DNA from: Mycolicibacterium sp. TY81
GTDB lineage: Bacteria > Actinomycetota > Actinomycetes > Mycobacteriales > Mycobacteriaceae
Direction: 5' to 3'
DNA: 64,000 bases
Assembly (NCBI RefSeq): GCF_018326285.1
Contig: NZ_AP023362.1
Location: 4,030,001 to 4,094,000, forward strand
Of the stretch, positions 25,138 through 34,909 are shown in pieces (position 1 is the first letter of the stretch; each line of letters opens with the position of its first letter). The position numbers were made by a program, and so were the translations under genes. The notes beneath the pieces are model-generated. The model did no database searches, had not been told where the DNA came from, and was given only the letters and a program-made list of their open reading frames with translations.

Positions 25138-26322
25138 ATGTCGTCACCCCGCAGCCGACTGCAGTCGCCGGTCGTCCTGGCCTCGGCCGCGGCGGTGATC
25201 GTCGTCGCGCTGATCATCGCGGCCGTCATGAGCAAGCCGCGGCCCGCCCCCACACCGACCGAATCTCCTGCGACGTCGTCCCCGGCCGCCGCGGCGCCAC
25301 CCCCGTGCCGGCTGGACACCGTCGTGACCGCGCTGACGCCGCGCCAGAAGCTGGCCCAGCTGCTGATGGTCGGGGTCAAGAACCTGGCCGACGCCCAGGC
25401 CGTCGTCCGGGAGCAGGAGGTCGGGGGCATCTTCATCACCAGCTGGACCGACTACTCGATGCTCGGCGCGCCCCTCGCCGCGCTAGCGCAGGAACCGCGG
25501 CCGCTGCCGCTGGCGGTCAGCGTCGACGAGGAGGGCGGCCGGGTGCAGCGGCTGAAAGGGCTCATCGGCAGCCAGCCGTCAGCGCGTGAGCTGGTTGCCG
25601 CCGGCAAGACCCCGGAGCAGGTTCGGGAGATCGCCCGACTGCGCGGCCAGGCGATGAAGGAACTCGGCATCACCATCGACTTCGCACCCGTCGTCGACAT
25701 CACGAACGCGGCCGACGGCACCGTCATCGGCGACCGGTCGTGGGGCAACACCGCCGACGGCGTCACCGCCTACGCCGGCGCATACGCCGACGGCCTGCGT
25801 GACGCCGACGTACTGCCGGTACTCAAGCACTTCCCCGGCCACGGCCATGCCTCCGGCGATTCACATCAGGGCGGCGTCGTCACGCCGCCGCTGGAGCAGC
25901 TCCAGACGCTGGACCTCGTCCCCTACCAGACCTTGACGACGCAGCTGCCCGTCGCCGTGATGGTCGGCCACATGCAGGTGCCGGGCCTCACCGACACCGA
26001 CCCGGCCAGCCTGTCCAAGGCCGCGTACGACCTGCTGCGGACCGGCGATTACGGCGGACGCCCGTTCCAGGGCGCCGTCTTCACCGACGACCTGTCCAGC
26101 ATGGGCGCCATCACGCAGCGCTACAGCGTGCCGGAGGCGGTGCTCAAGGCCCTGCAGGCCGGCGCCGACACCGCGCTGTGGATCACCACCAAAGAGGTGC
26201 CGGCCGTCCTCGACCGGCTGCAGCAGGCCGTCGACGCCGGTGAACTGTCGCGCGAGCGCGTCGACGACGCCGTGCGGCACATGGCGGTGACCAAAGATCC
26301 GTCGCTGGCCTGCACCCGCTGA
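25138..26322 (+). CDS. Glycoside hydrolase family 3 (NagZ-like beta-N-acetylhexosaminidase), membrane-anchored
   Basis: A 394-residue GH3 enzyme. VVLASAAAVIVVALIIAAVM at residues 11-30 is a single N-terminal membrane helix, followed by a Pro/Ala/Thr linker and the catalytic TIM barrel outside the membrane. SVDEEGGRVQRL, the NagZ-specific loop KHFPGHGHASGDSH and the nucleophile Asp in VFTDDLSSMGAI are intact. It probably removes GlcNAc from peptidoglycan fragments, fitting its position near murB and lprQ. Unlike the lipoprotein LpqI it has no lipobox; the only early Cys is in PPPCRLD. Confidence 0.88.
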   Translation: MSSPRSRLQSPVVLASAAAVIVVALIIAAVMSKPRPAPTPTESPATSSPAAAAPPPCRLDTVVTALTPRQKLAQLLMVGVKNLADAQAVVREQEVGGIFITSWTDYSMLGAPLAALAQEPRPLPLAVSVDEEGGRVQRLKGLIGSQPSARELVAAGKTPEQVREIARLRGQAMKELGITIDFAPVVDITNAADGTVIGDRSWGNTADGVTAYAGAYADGLRDADVLPVLKHFPGHGHASGDSHQGGVVTPPLEQLQTLDLVPYQTLTTQLPVAVMVGHMQVPGLTDTDPASLSKAAYDLLRTGDYGGRPFQGAVFTDDLSSMGAITQRYSVPEAVLKALQAGADTALWITTKEVPAVLDRLQQAVDAGELSRERVDDAVRHMAVTKDPSLACTR

Positions 26323-26323
26323 T

Positions 26324-26329
26324 TACGCT
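26324..26329 (+). promoter_or_regulatory. -10 element for the carbon-nitrogen hydrolase gene (leaderless)
   Basis: TACGCT ends seven bases before the ATG at 26337. It overlaps the spacer just after the GH3 stop codon. Confidence 0.45.
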
Positions 26330-26336
26330 GGGGCGC

Positions 26337-27158
26337 ATGCGCATCGCACTGGCCCAGCTCGGCACGGGCACCGACCCCGAGGCCAACCTGGCACTGGTCG
26401 CCGATCACACGGCGCGCGCCGCCGACGCCGGAGCCGAACTGGTGCTGTTCCCCGAGGCGACGATGTGCCGGTTCGGTGTCCCGCTCGCGCCCGTGGCGCA
26501 ACCACTCGACGGCCCGTGGGCCGACGCGGTCCGGGACCTCGCCGAACGTGCCGGCGTCACCGTGGTGGCGGGCATGTTCTGCCCGACCGCCGACGGCCGC
26601 GTCACCAACACGCTGCTCGCCACCGGCCCGGGCGTTGACGCGCACTACCACAAAATCCACCTCTACGACGCCTTCGGCTTCGACGAATCACGCACGGTCG
26701 CAAGAGGTTTCGAGCCCATCGTGATCGACGTGCCGACCGCCGACGGCGCCGTGCCCGTCGGCCTCACGACGTGCTACGACGTCCGCTTCCCGGAGCTGCA
26801 CCTGGAACTCGCCGAACGCGGAGCGAAGCTGCTGACCGTCCACGCTTCGTGGGGGTCGGGCCCGGGCAAGCTCGAGCAGTGGACGCTGCTGGCCCGCGCC
26901 CGGGCGCTCGACACCGGCTGTTTCGTCGCCGCCGTCGACCAGCCGTACCCCGGTGATGAACTCGCGAAGAAGGGCCCGACCGGCAGCGGCGGCAGTCTGG
27001 TGGCCTCCCCCACAGCGGACATCGTGGTGCAGGCGGGGCTCGAGCCGGAACTGCTGGTCACCGACGTCGACCTGGCCGCGGTCGAGCGCGCCCGCGAGAC
27101 CATCGCCGTGCTGCGCAACCGCACCACGATTCCGCGTAAGGCACAATCGCAAGGGTGA
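26337..27158 (+). CDS. Carbon-nitrogen hydrolase (nitrilase/amidase family, Rv0480c-like)
   Basis: A 273-residue cytosolic amidase. The nitrilase-superfamily triad is complete: E40 (LFPEAT), K106 (YHKIHLYD) and C146 (LTTCYDVRFPEL). The pattern is closest to the Nit/omega-amidase-like branch, which repairs deaminated glutathione or hydrolyses omega-amides, but the true substrate is unknown. GTGA overlap with the next start (27155) shows translational coupling to the DUF2993 protein. Confidence 0.9.
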   Translation: MRIALAQLGTGTDPEANLALVADHTARAADAGAELVLFPEATMCRFGVPLAPVAQPLDGPWADAVRDLAERAGVTVVAGMFCPTADGRVTNTLLATGPGVDAHYHKIHLYDAFGFDESRTVARGFEPIVIDVPTADGAVPVGLTTCYDVRFPELHLELAERGAKLLTVHASWGSGPGKLEQWTLLARARALDTGCFVAAVDQPYPGDELAKKGPTGSGGSLVASPTADIVVQAGLEPELLVTDVDLAAVERARETIAVLRNRTTIPRKAQSQG

Positions 27159-28150
27159 CTGACCCCTGGGCCCGCCCCACCAATGAGGACGCTGCACCAT
27201 CCGCCGAGCCTGCGCAGCAGGCCCCGGAGGCCCCGGGTGCCCAGCCCACCGAGGTGCTGACGAACGACGCACAACCGGCACCGGCAGCCGACGTCCCGCC
27301 CGCCTACGGCGCCGATACTCCGGCACCGCCCGCCTACGGCGGCGACGTCCCGCCGACCTCCTACCCGGCGCCCCAGCAGGTGCCCGCCACCGACCCGCCC
27401 AAGAAGCGCCGCGGTGTCATGGACCTGCTGCGCGACCCGATGTCGCTGATCCTGATCATCGTCATCGCGCTCGCGCTGTCGGCGGCCGGTGTGGTCGGCG
27501 GCGAGTTCTACGCGCGCAGCCGCGGCAACAGCGTCGTCTCGCAGTCCGTCCAGTGCGTCGTCCAGGACAAGGTCGACGTCCAGTTCGGCGCGACCCCGTT
27601 CCTGTGGCAGGTCGCCAACCAGCACTACGACCACATCACGGTGACCACGGCCGGCAATCAGCTGCGGTTCGCCAAGGGCATGAAGGCCCAGATCCAGATC
27701 GACGACGTCAAGCTCGAGAAGACCGCGAAGTCGGCCGGCACCATCGGTGCGCTCGACGCGACCGTCACCTGGTCGGCCGACGGCATCAAGCAGACCATCG
27801 CCGACACCGTCCCGGTGCTCGGTGGCCTGGTCTCCGACGTCACCACCGACCCGTCGTCGGGCACCATCGTGCTGGATGCGCCGATGACCCAGATCGTGGC
27901 CAAGCCGACGCTGTCGGACGGCACCATCTCGCTCAAGGTGGAGCAGCTCACCGGCTTGGGCTTCCTGCTGCCCCGCGAGTCGATTCAGCCGGCGCTGGAC
28001 TTGTTCGCCTCGCAGCTGACGAAGGATTACCCGATGGGCATCAAGCCGGAAGCCCTGCAGGTGACCGGTACCGGTGTGACCGCGAAGTTCGGCACCAAGA
28101 ACGCGACGATCCCGCTGGGCCAGCAGGACAGCTGCTTCTCCGGCCTCTGA
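27155..28150 (+). CDS. DUF2993 (LmeA-like) membrane-anchored protein (Rv0479c-like)
   Basis: 331 residues. A Pro/Ala-rich cytosolic N-terminus of about 85 residues leads to one membrane helix (MSLILIIVIALALSAAGVVG) and an extracytoplasmic DUF2993 domain (FATPFLWQ-type start, LRFAKGMKAQIQIDDV, KPTLSDGTISLKVEQL). DUF2993 in LmeA belongs to a lipid-binding fold and helps lipoarabinomannan assembly; a similar periplasmic lipid-handling role is possible here. The start is GTG at 27155. A perfect 27-base-pair palindrome follows the gene. Confidence 0.85.
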   Translation: MTDPWARPTNEDAAPSAEPAQQAPEAPGAQPTEVLTNDAQPAPAADVPPAYGADTPAPPAYGGDVPPTSYPAPQQVPATDPPKKRRGVMDLLRDPMSLILIIVIALALSAAGVVGGEFYARSRGNSVVSQSVQCVVQDKVDVQFGATPFLWQVANQHYDHITVTTAGNQLRFAKGMKAQIQIDDVKLEKTAKSAGTIGALDATVTWSADGIKQTIADTVPVLGGLVSDVTTDPSSGTIVLDAPMTQIVAKPTLSDGTISLKVEQLTGLGFLLPRESIQPALDLFASQLTKDYPMGIKPEALQVTGTGVTAKFGTKNATIPLGQQDSCFSGL

Positions 28151-28166
28151 TCCCCCCGCTGACCCC

Positions 28167-28221
28167 AGGGATTTGTGCACGATTTTCCGCGGTGACCGCG
28201 GAAAATCGTGCACAAATCCCT
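28167..28221. repeat. Perfect 27-bp palindrome, family 3, copy A (convergent junction)
   Basis: Arms 28167-28193 and 28195-28221 are exact reverse complements with a one-base centre. The arm starts AGGGATTTGTGCACGA. It fills the space between the DUF2993 gene and deoC and contributes the first base read of the deoC stop codon. Copy B is at 49807-49859. It could serve as a bidirectional terminator, though without a T-run. Confidence 0.85.
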
Positions 28222-28900
28222 AGTTGAGGCCGTCGAGGACGGCGCGGGTACCGGACAGGCCGAGCCGGGTGGCGCCGGCGTCCAGCAGGGCCACGGCGTC
28301 GGCGGCTTGCCGGATGCCGCCGCTGGCCTTGATACCCAGCGCCGGGACCGTCTGCGCCATGATCTCCACGGCCTGCACCGACGCACCGCCCGCCGGGTGG
28401 AATCCGGTGGAGGTCTTCACGAAATCGGCGCCGGCGTCGGCAGCCGCGCGGCAGACGTCGGCCAGCGTCGGCGCACCCGCCATGGTCAGCAGCGCCGCGG
28501 ACTCGACGATCACCTTCAGCACCGCCGTCGGGGCGGCCCCGCGGACCGCGGCGATGTCGGCGAACACCGCCGAGATGTCGCCCGCGATGGCGGCACCCAC
28601 GTCGATCACCATGTCGACCTCGTCGGCACCGCGCCGGCCGTCGGATCCGACGACCGACAACGCCGCCTCGCGGGCCTTGATCTGCGAGTCATGCTTGCCC
28701 GACGGGAATCCCACGACGGTCGCGATCTTGACGCGCTCGGGCACTTCGACCGCACCGAGCATCGACGGCGACACACAGACCGCGCACACCCCCAGATCGG
28801 CGGCCTCCCAGCACAGGCTCGCCACGTCGGCGGCGGTCGCCTCGGGCTTGAGCAGCGTGTGGTCGACCAGTGCGGCGACCTGCTGGCGGGTCCAACTCAT
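28220..28900 (-). CDS. deoC: Deoxyribose-phosphate aldolase
   Basis: A 226-residue class I aldolase splitting 2-deoxyribose 5-phosphate to glyceraldehyde 3-phosphate and acetaldehyde in deoxynucleoside catabolism. [11 protein letters not shown] at the N-terminus, [25 protein letters not shown], the Schiff-base lysine in FVKTSTGF and GIKASGGIR (the proton-relay lysine) are all present. The ATG at 28900 gives the normal length. Its start overlaps the stop of the upstream secreted-protein gene (TGATG). Confidence 0.95.
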   Translation of the reverse strand: MSWTRQQVAALVDHTLLKPEATAADVASLCWEAADLGVCAVCVSPSMLGAVEVPERVKIATVVGFPSGKHDSQIKAREAALSVVGSDGRRGADEVDMVIDVGAAIAGDISAVFADIAAVRGAAPTAVLKVIVESAALLTMAGAPTLADVCRAAADAGADFVKTSTGFHPAGGASVQAVEIMAQTVPALGIKASGGIRQAADAVALLDAGATRLGLSGTRAVLDGLN

Positions 28901-29322
28901 CAGAACGGCTCCTCTGTGCCACCGGGATTGCAACGTGCTCTCACCATCTGGTTGTCGTCGACCACCGGGCGCCACGGCTCGAGATTCCAGCTGGTCTTGC
29001 CGGGCGCGCCCGCCTCGGCGAAATACCAGTGGCACATGAACTGGGCGCGCATTCCCGGGGTGTCGGCGTCAGGTGCCAGGGTCAGGACCTCGGCCCAGGC
29101 CTCGTCCCCTGACTGTGTGGCGCCCAGGCCGGAGGCGCGTCGGCCGGCCGACGTCGGGTACACCCGCAGGCTCGTCGCACCGTCCCACTGCGTCCACCGG
29201 GTGTGGTCGACGTAGGGCGGCGACGGAACGGGTTGTGGAACGGGTTCGGTGGGATCAGCGGCGGACGGCGGAGCCAGCGTCAACGCCGCGGCGGCCAGCA
29301 CGCCGCACAGGATCGAACGCAC
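28900..29322 (-). CDS. Secreted DUF2599-type protein (Rv0477-like)
   Basis: A 140-residue exported protein. The signal peptide [22 protein letters not shown] is split by Cys6 but lacks a proper lipobox, so it is probably secreted. The mature part has a conserved Trp-rich pattern ([41 protein letters not shown]) and two Cys (MCHW, ARCNP) that may form a disulfide. In M. tuberculosis the homologue is a small secreted protein of unclear role. It is translationally coupled to deoC. Confidence 0.83.
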   Translation of the reverse strand: MRSILCGVLAAAALTLAPPSAADPTEPVPQPVPSPPYVDHTRWTQWDGATSLRVYPTSAGRRASGLGATQSGDEAWAEVLTLAPDADTPGMRAQFMCHWYFAEAGAPGKTSWNLEPWRPVVDDNQMVRARCNPGGTEEPF

Positions 29323-29325
29323 CGA

Positions 29326-29610
29326 TTACCGGGATTTCCCTTGGACCTCAAGGAGTTTGGGCTTCACATCGACGAGGTAGACACCCGTGGCGCAGGCGGC
29401 GATCGCCGCGCCCACCGGCGGGCCGATGATCCAGCCCAGGACGGCACCACCGCCCAGGATTGCCAGCCACACCGGCTTGGTCAGTTTGTCGACCGCCGTG
29501 TAGGCGTCCGGCCGCTGCATGGCGGCATGCACGAACGCATAGACGGTCGTGGCCAGCACCGCGATCTGCAATGCGAAAAGGACGTAACCCACCAGGCTTC
29601 CGAGGTACAC
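29326..29610 (-). CDS. DUF2516 small membrane protein (Rv0476-like)
   Basis: A 94-residue protein with two or three membrane helices: [20 protein letters not shown], then after the polar loop [25 protein letters not shown] and [16 protein letters not shown]. The start is GTG at 29610. It lies between hbhA and the secreted DUF2599 gene in the conserved mycobacterial order. No function is assignable. Confidence 0.82.
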   Translation of the reverse strand: MYLGSLVGYVLFALQIAVLATTVYAFVHAAMQRPDAYTAVDKLTKPVWLAILGGGAVLGWIIGPPVGAAIAACATGVYLVDVKPKLLEVQGKSR

Positions 29611-29652
29611 GCCCTCAGCCTATGTGGGTTACGTCCCCAACGTCGAACCTGA

Positions 29653-30333
29653 TTACTTCTGAGTGACCTTCTTGGCCGGAGCGGCCTTCTTGGCCGGAGC
29701 CTTGGCGGCAGCCTTGGCCGGGGCGGCCTTGGTCGCAGCAGCCTTGGCCGGGGCCTTCTTGGCGGCCGGCGCCTTCTTGGCCGGGGCAGCCTTCTTGGCC
29801 GGGGCCTCTTCCTTCTCGGGCAGCTCGACGCCGACCAGCTTGGCGGCGCGCTCACCGACGGCGCGGGTCTGGCTGGCGACGTTGCCCAGGGCGTCCTGGG
29901 TCAGCTCGGTGACCTGCTCGGTGTAGTTCTCGACGCGGCCACGGACGTCCTCGACGCGCTCGCGGACGCTCTCGATCGACGACTGGGTGCGCAGGCGCTC
30001 CAGCGCGGCCTCGCCACGCTCGACCAGCTTGTTGTAGGTGGCCTGCGCGTTCTCGGCGTAGGTCTCGGCGGCCTTGCGCAGCTCTTCGGTGCTGAACTTC
30101 TCGCGCAGCTCTTCAACCTGGCCCGGCAGTTCTTCCTGCAGCTTGGTCAGGCGGGCGCGGCCCTCTTCGACACGCGCGTTGGCATCGGTGCGGGCCTCTT
30201 CGGCACGCTCACGCAGGCTCGCGACGATCTCGTTGACGGTGGCCAGGGCGAGGTCCGCGGCGCCGACGGCGGCGAACAGGGGGGCCTTCAAGTCTTCGAT
30301 GGTGGGCTGGCTGGTCTCTTTGTTCTCTGCCAT
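29653..30333 (-). CDS. hbhA: Heparin-binding hemagglutinin HbhA
   Basis: A 226-residue surface adhesin and lipid-inclusion-associated protein. The N-terminus ([20 protein letters not shown]) is followed by a long coiled coil (residues about 35-165, heptads with [20 protein letters not shown]). The C-terminal about 55 residues are Lys-Ala-Pro repeats ([16 protein letters not shown]), which bind heparan sulfate and are methylated in the host-adapted species. The repeated DNA at 29670-29815 encodes this tail and is not an independent repeat element. AAAGGAAA precedes the ATG. Confidence 0.93.
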   Translation of the reverse strand: MAENKETSQPTIEDLKAPLFAAVGAADLALATVNEIVASLRERAEEARTDANARVEEGRARLTKLQEELPGQVEELREKFSTEELRKAAETYAENAQATYNKLVERGEAALERLRTQSSIESVRERVEDVRGRVENYTEQVTELTQDALGNVASQTRAVGERAAKLVGVELPEKEEAPAKKAAPAKKAPAAKKAPAKAAATKAAPAKAAAKAPAKKAAPAKKVTQK

Positions 30334-30366
30334 GGTCGTTGTTTCCTTTCTCGGGTACTGCGTTGG

Positions 30367-30822
30367 TCAGTTCGCTACTTGGTGAGTGTCAGTCGTCGTT
30401 GTCTGCTCCTCACTCGCGGCTTCCAATTCAGGCTGATCAGGAAGCGATTTGGACTCGGCATCGTTCTGCTGCCGGAAGGACGTGTAGATGTCGAGCAGCA
30501 CCTGCTTCTGCCGCTCGGTGATCGAGAGGTCCGCGATGATGGCGTCGCGCACCTCGCCGGCAGCGCTGGGCTCCAGAATTCCGGCCCGCACGTAGAGCAC
30601 TTCGGCCGAAACCCTGAGCGCCTTGGCGATCTGGTTCAGCACATCGGCCGACGGCTTGCGCAGGCCACGCTCGATCTGGCTCAGGTAGGGGTTGCTGACG
30701 CCCGCCTTCTCAGCGAGCTGGCGGACCGAGACCTGCGCAGCCTCCCGCTGGGTGCGGATGAAGCTGCCGATGTCCTGGGCTGCATTCGACATGACGGCGG
30801 CGATATCTGCATCCTGCGCCAT
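30367..30822 (-). CDS. XRE family transcriptional regulator (Rv0474-like)
   Basis: A 151-residue regulator. The helix-turn-helix (residues about 15-75) reads IRTQREAAQVSVRQLAEKAG then SNPYLSQIERGLRKPSADVL. The C-terminal part (LSITERQKQVLLDIYTSF) is helical and the last 30 residues are acidic and disordered. ATG 30822 is preferred over the upstream ATG at 30876, whose codons overlap a palindromic operator-like site. It sits directly upstream of hbhA (33-base gap) and probably controls itself and/or hbhA. Confidence 0.87.
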   Translation of the reverse strand: MAQDADIAAVMSNAAQDIGSFIRTQREAAQVSVRQLAEKAGVSNPYLSQIERGLRKPSADVLNQIAKALRVSAEVLYVRAGILEPSAAGEVRDAIIADLSITERQKQVLLDIYTSFRQQNDAESKSLPDQPELEAASEEQTTTTDTHQVAN

Positions 30823-30863
30823 GTCGAACCCCTGTCTTCGTCGACCGCTTTTGGTTGGCGGTC

Positions 30864-30926
30864 CGTACCAAAACAACGGTACGAGGGGGTGCTAACTATT
30901 GCAAGCGCTAGCAAGCGCCAGCTAGC
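30864..30926. promoter_or_regulatory. Paired 6-8-6 palindromes upstream of the XRE regulator
   Basis: CGTACC-N8-GGTACG lies at 30864-30883 and GCTAGC-N8-GCTAGC at 30907-30926, two sites of identical geometry 43 bases apart in the regulator's leader. Direct repeats GCAAGCGCYA begin at 30901 and 30911. These are plausible operators for dimeric XRE protein. Confidence 0.45.
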
Positions 30927-30930
30927 ACTG

Positions 30931-32319
30931 TCAGACGAAAAGCTCGGCGATCGTGTAGATGACCAGGCCCGCCAGCGATCCGACGACGGTGCCGTTGATA
31001 CGGATGAACTGCAGGTCACGGCCCACATGGAGCTCGATTCGCCGACTCGCCTCGTCGGCGTCCCAGCGCTCGATGGTCTCCGTGATGATGGCTGTGATCT
31101 CCGTCCCATATTGCGCCACAAGGTGTTTTGCGCCCCTGACGAGCCAGTTGTCGACCTTGTCGCGGAGCTCCGCGTCGTCCCGCAGGGACTCCCCGATGCG
31201 CACCACCGAGTCTGCAATCCGGGTGCGCAAAACTGACGACGGGTCGTCCACCGATTCGAGGATGATGCGCTTGGCGGTACTCCACGCCGTCTCCGCCGCG
31301 CGGGCCACCTCGTCGCGCGCCAGGATCTGCTCCTTGATCCGCTCCGCCCGCGCGATGGTGTCCTCGTCGTTCTGCAGATCGTCGGCGAAATCGAAGAGGA
31401 ACTTGGTCGCCGACATCCGCAGCTCGTGCTCGGGGTTGCGCCGCACCTTGTCGGTGAAGTCCATCAGCTCGCGGTGGATCCGGTCGCCGACGAGGTGGTC
31501 GACCCAGCGCGGCGACCACGTCGGCGAATCCCGCTCGATGACCCGCTCGATGATCTCGCCGGCGTTGAGCGACCACTGGAACGCCCGGTCGGCCAGCAGC
31601 TGCAGCAGGGCCTCCTGCCGCCGCTCCGCCAGCAGGCTCTCCAGCACCCGGCCGACCGGCGGACCCCACTGCGGTTCGGCGATCCGCTTGACGATCATCC
31701 GGTCCAGCACATGCTGGACGTCTTCGTCGCGCAGCAGTTCCACCAGTACGCGCAGCACCGTCGACGCCTCGGCGGCCACCCGGGCCGCATGCACCGGCTC
31801 CGACAGCCACTTGCCCAGCCGGCTGGCGACCTGGGCGTCGCGCAGCTTGGTCTCCACCACTTCCTGCGACATGAAGTTCTCGCGGACGAAGGTGCCGAGC
31901 CCCTCGCCGAGCTGGTCCTTCTTGCGCGGAATGATCGCGGTGTGCGGGATCGGGATGCCCAGCGGATGCCGGAACAGCGCCGTGACGGCGAACCAGTCGG
32001 CCAGCGCGCCGACCATGCCGGCCTCCGCGGCGGCCCGCACATAGCCCACCCACGGCCCGGTCCAGCTGTACGCGCCGCCGCGGGACTGCAACCACGTGCA
32101 CACCGCAAACAGCACCGTCGCACCGAGCAGGAAGCTCAGCGCGACCGCTTTCATCCGGCGCAGGTTGCGGCGTCGCTCTTCGTCGGCCGTCCGGTCCGCG
32201 CCGGCAAACGACTCCGCGAGGCTGACGTGCGGTTCGAGGGATGCCTGGTGCTTCGGATGAGCTCCAGTTCCCGGCCTGGGTCGGTGTGCCACGCTTCCAT
32301 CATCCTGTATGCCAGGCAT
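30931..32319 (-). CDS. DUF445 family membrane protein (Rv0473-like)
   Basis: A 462-residue protein of the DUF445 (YjiN-like) family. One N-terminal helix (MKAVALSFLLGATVLFAVCTW, residues about 56-76) and a family block ADWFAVTALFRHPLGIPIPH are followed by a long amphipathic, coiled-coil-rich region and a final membrane helix (GTVVGSLAGLVIYTIAELFV). The topology places the helical middle on one side between two anchors. Function is unknown. It is divergent from the TetR gene across 50 bases. Confidence 0.87.
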   Translation of the reverse strand: MPGIQDDGSVAHRPRPGTGAHPKHQASLEPHVSLAESFAGADRTADEERRRNLRRMKAVALSFLLGATVLFAVCTWLQSRGGAYSWTGPWVGYVRAAAEAGMVGALADWFAVTALFRHPLGIPIPHTAIIPRKKDQLGEGLGTFVRENFMSQEVVETKLRDAQVASRLGKWLSEPVHAARVAAEASTVLRVLVELLRDEDVQHVLDRMIVKRIAEPQWGPPVGRVLESLLAERRQEALLQLLADRAFQWSLNAGEIIERVIERDSPTWSPRWVDHLVGDRIHRELMDFTDKVRRNPEHELRMSATKFLFDFADDLQNDEDTIARAERIKEQILARDEVARAAETAWSTAKRIILESVDDPSSVLRTRIADSVVRIGESLRDDAELRDKVDNWLVRGAKHLVAQYGTEITAIITETIERWDADEASRRIELHVGRDLQFIRINGTVVGSLAGLVIYTIAELFV

Positions 32320-32369
32320 GGTCGCCCCGTATTATTAAGCGGACCTAGCGGAATGGACGTACTGCGACC

Positions 32370-33074
32370 GTGGCACAGCAAAACGCACCCTCGTCGGCAA
32401 AAGCCGACGGGCGTAAACGACGCTGGCACCAACACAAGGTCGATCGCCGCAACGAACTGGTAGACGGCACCCTCGAAGCCGTCCGGCGCCGTGGCAGCAA
32501 CGTCAGCATGGACGAGATCGCGGCCGAGATCGGCGTGTCGAAGACCGTGCTCTACCGCTACTTCGTCGACAAGAACGATCTGACGACCGCCGTGATGATG
32601 CGGTTCGCGCAAACCACGCTGATCCCCAACATGGCGTCGGCGCTGTCGTCCAACCTCGACGGCTTCGAACTCACCCGCGAGATCATCCGGGTGTACGTCG
32701 ACACCGTCGCCGCCGAGCCGGAGATCTACCCCTTCGTCTTCGCCAACAGCTCGGCGAGCAAGAGCAAGGCCATCGCCGACTCCGAGCAGATCATCGCGCG
32801 GATGCTCGCCGTCGTGCTGCGCCGGCGCATGGCGCATGCCGGCATGAACACCGGCGGCGTCGAGGCCTGGGCGTTCCACACCGTCGGCGGCGTCCAGCTG
32901 GCCACCCACTCGTGGATGTCGAATCCCCGCATGACGGCCAAGGAGCTCATCGACTACCTGACCATGCTGTCGTGGAGCGCGCTGCGCGGCATCGTCGAGG
33001 TCGGCGGGTCACTCGAGGTGTTCAACTCGCAGCCCCATCCATCCCCGACACTGCCGAGTCATCTGCTTCACTGA
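32370..33074 (+). CDS. TetR/AcrR family transcriptional regulator (Rv0472c-like)
   Basis: A 234-residue regulator. A basic leader (DGRKRRWHQHKVDRR) precedes the TetR HTH: NVSMDEIAAEIGVSKTVLYR then YFVDKNDLTTAVM. The C-terminal ligand domain spans about residues 85-215. The start is GTG at 32370. It is divergent from the DUF445 gene and followed within 5 bases by the PPK2 gene, so polyphosphate kinase expression may depend on it or read through from it. Confidence 0.88.
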   Translation: MAQQNAPSSAKADGRKRRWHQHKVDRRNELVDGTLEAVRRRGSNVSMDEIAAEIGVSKTVLYRYFVDKNDLTTAVMMRFAQTTLIPNMASALSSNLDGFELTREIIRVYVDTVAAEPEIYPFVFANSSASKSKAIADSEQIIARMLAVVLRRRMAHAGMNTGGVEAWAFHTVGGVQLATHSWMSNPRMTAKELIDYLTMLSWSALRGIVEVGGSLEVFNSQPHPSPTLPSHLLH

Positions 33075-33078
33075 TCGC

Positions 33079-33939
33079 GTGACCTCCGATCTGCCGTCGT
33101 TGTGGACCCACGAACCGCACAAGCACCTGGAGTTCAAACCCGGTCTGCGCATGAGCGACATCGATCCGGACGCGACTCCCGGATTCCGCGGCAAGAAGGC
33201 CGACGCCCCCGACCTGCAGGCCGAACGCAACGCGCGGTTCGCCGAACTGCAGGAGATGCTGTACGCCAACAGCCGCTCCGGCGACACCCGCTCGATCCTG
33301 CTGGTGTTGCAGGGCATGGACACCGCAGGCAAGGGCGGCATCGTCAAACATGTTGTGGGAGCCGGTAATCCGCAGGGAATTCGCTACTCCAGCTTCGGCA
33401 AGCCCACCGCGGAAGAGCTGTCGCACCACTACCTGTGGCGAATCCGCAACGCGCTGCCCACCGCCGGGCACATCGGGGTCTTCGACCGGTCGCACTATGA
33501 GGACGTGCTGATCGTGCGGGTGCACAACCTGGTACCGCCGCCGGTGTGGGAAGCCCGGTACGACGAGATCAACGCCTTCGAGCGCGAGCTCGTCGACGCC
33601 GGGACGACGATCATCAAGGTGGCGATGTTCGTCTCGCTCGACGAGCAGAAGAAGCGGCTGGCCGAGCGGCTCGACCGGCCCGACAAGTACTGGAAGTTCA
33701 ACCCGGGCGACATCGACGAGCGGCTGCTGTGGCCCAAGTACCAGGAGGCGTACCAGGCGGTGCTGGACCGCACCTCCACCGACTACGCGCCGTGGCACGT
33801 CGTGCCCTGCAACCGCAAGTGGTACTCGCGGCTGGCCATCACCGAGCTGTTGATCGAGGCGCTCGAACAACTCGAGCTGTCTTGGCCACCAGCGGATTTC
33901 GATGTCGAGGCGGAGAAGAAGCGGCTGGCGGAGGCCTAG
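33079..33939 (+). CDS. Polyphosphate kinase 2 family protein, copy 1
   Basis: A 286-residue polyphosphate:nucleotide phosphotransferase. Walker A is LQGMDTAGKGGIVKH and the lid/Walker B block is VFDRSHYEDVLIVRV; FVSLDEQKKRLAERLDRP and KYWKFNPGD follow. The GMD in the P-loop and HYED sequence differ from the second PPK2 here (GRD, WYNRAG), so the two belong to different PPK2 classes and may prefer different nucleotides. The start is GTG at 33079, four bases after the TetR stop. A strong hairpin terminator follows. Confidence 0.9.
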   Translation: MTSDLPSLWTHEPHKHLEFKPGLRMSDIDPDATPGFRGKKADAPDLQAERNARFAELQEMLYANSRSGDTRSILLVLQGMDTAGKGGIVKHVVGAGNPQGIRYSSFGKPTAEELSHHYLWRIRNALPTAGHIGVFDRSHYEDVLIVRVHNLVPPPVWEARYDEINAFERELVDAGTTIIKVAMFVSLDEQKKRLAERLDRPDKYWKFNPGDIDERLLWPKYQEAYQAVLDRTSTDYAPWHVVPCNRKWYSRLAITELLIEALEQLELSWPPADFDVEAEKKRLAEA

Positions 33940-33970
33940 GGCCCGGCGCGGCCAAGAGAGAGCGGAAACG

Positions 33971-34005
33971 AAAGCCGCCCCCGACGGCGTCGGGGGCGGC
34001 TTTTC
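33971..34005. terminator. Bidirectional intrinsic terminator (ppk2 / umaA)
   Basis: A 15-base-pair stem, AAAGCCGCCCCCGAC paired with its complement at 33989-34003, with a 3-base loop and TTTT on the forward side. It serves both convergent genes. Confidence 0.8.
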
Positions 34006-34012
34006 GGAAAAG

Positions 34013-34909
<897 letters not shown>

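Noticed and set aside
29670..29815. Repeated GGCCTTCTTGGCCGG-type units that look like a repeat or CRISPR-like array
   Set aside because: They encode the Lys-Ala-Pro tail of HbhA in frame; there are no spacers of constant length.
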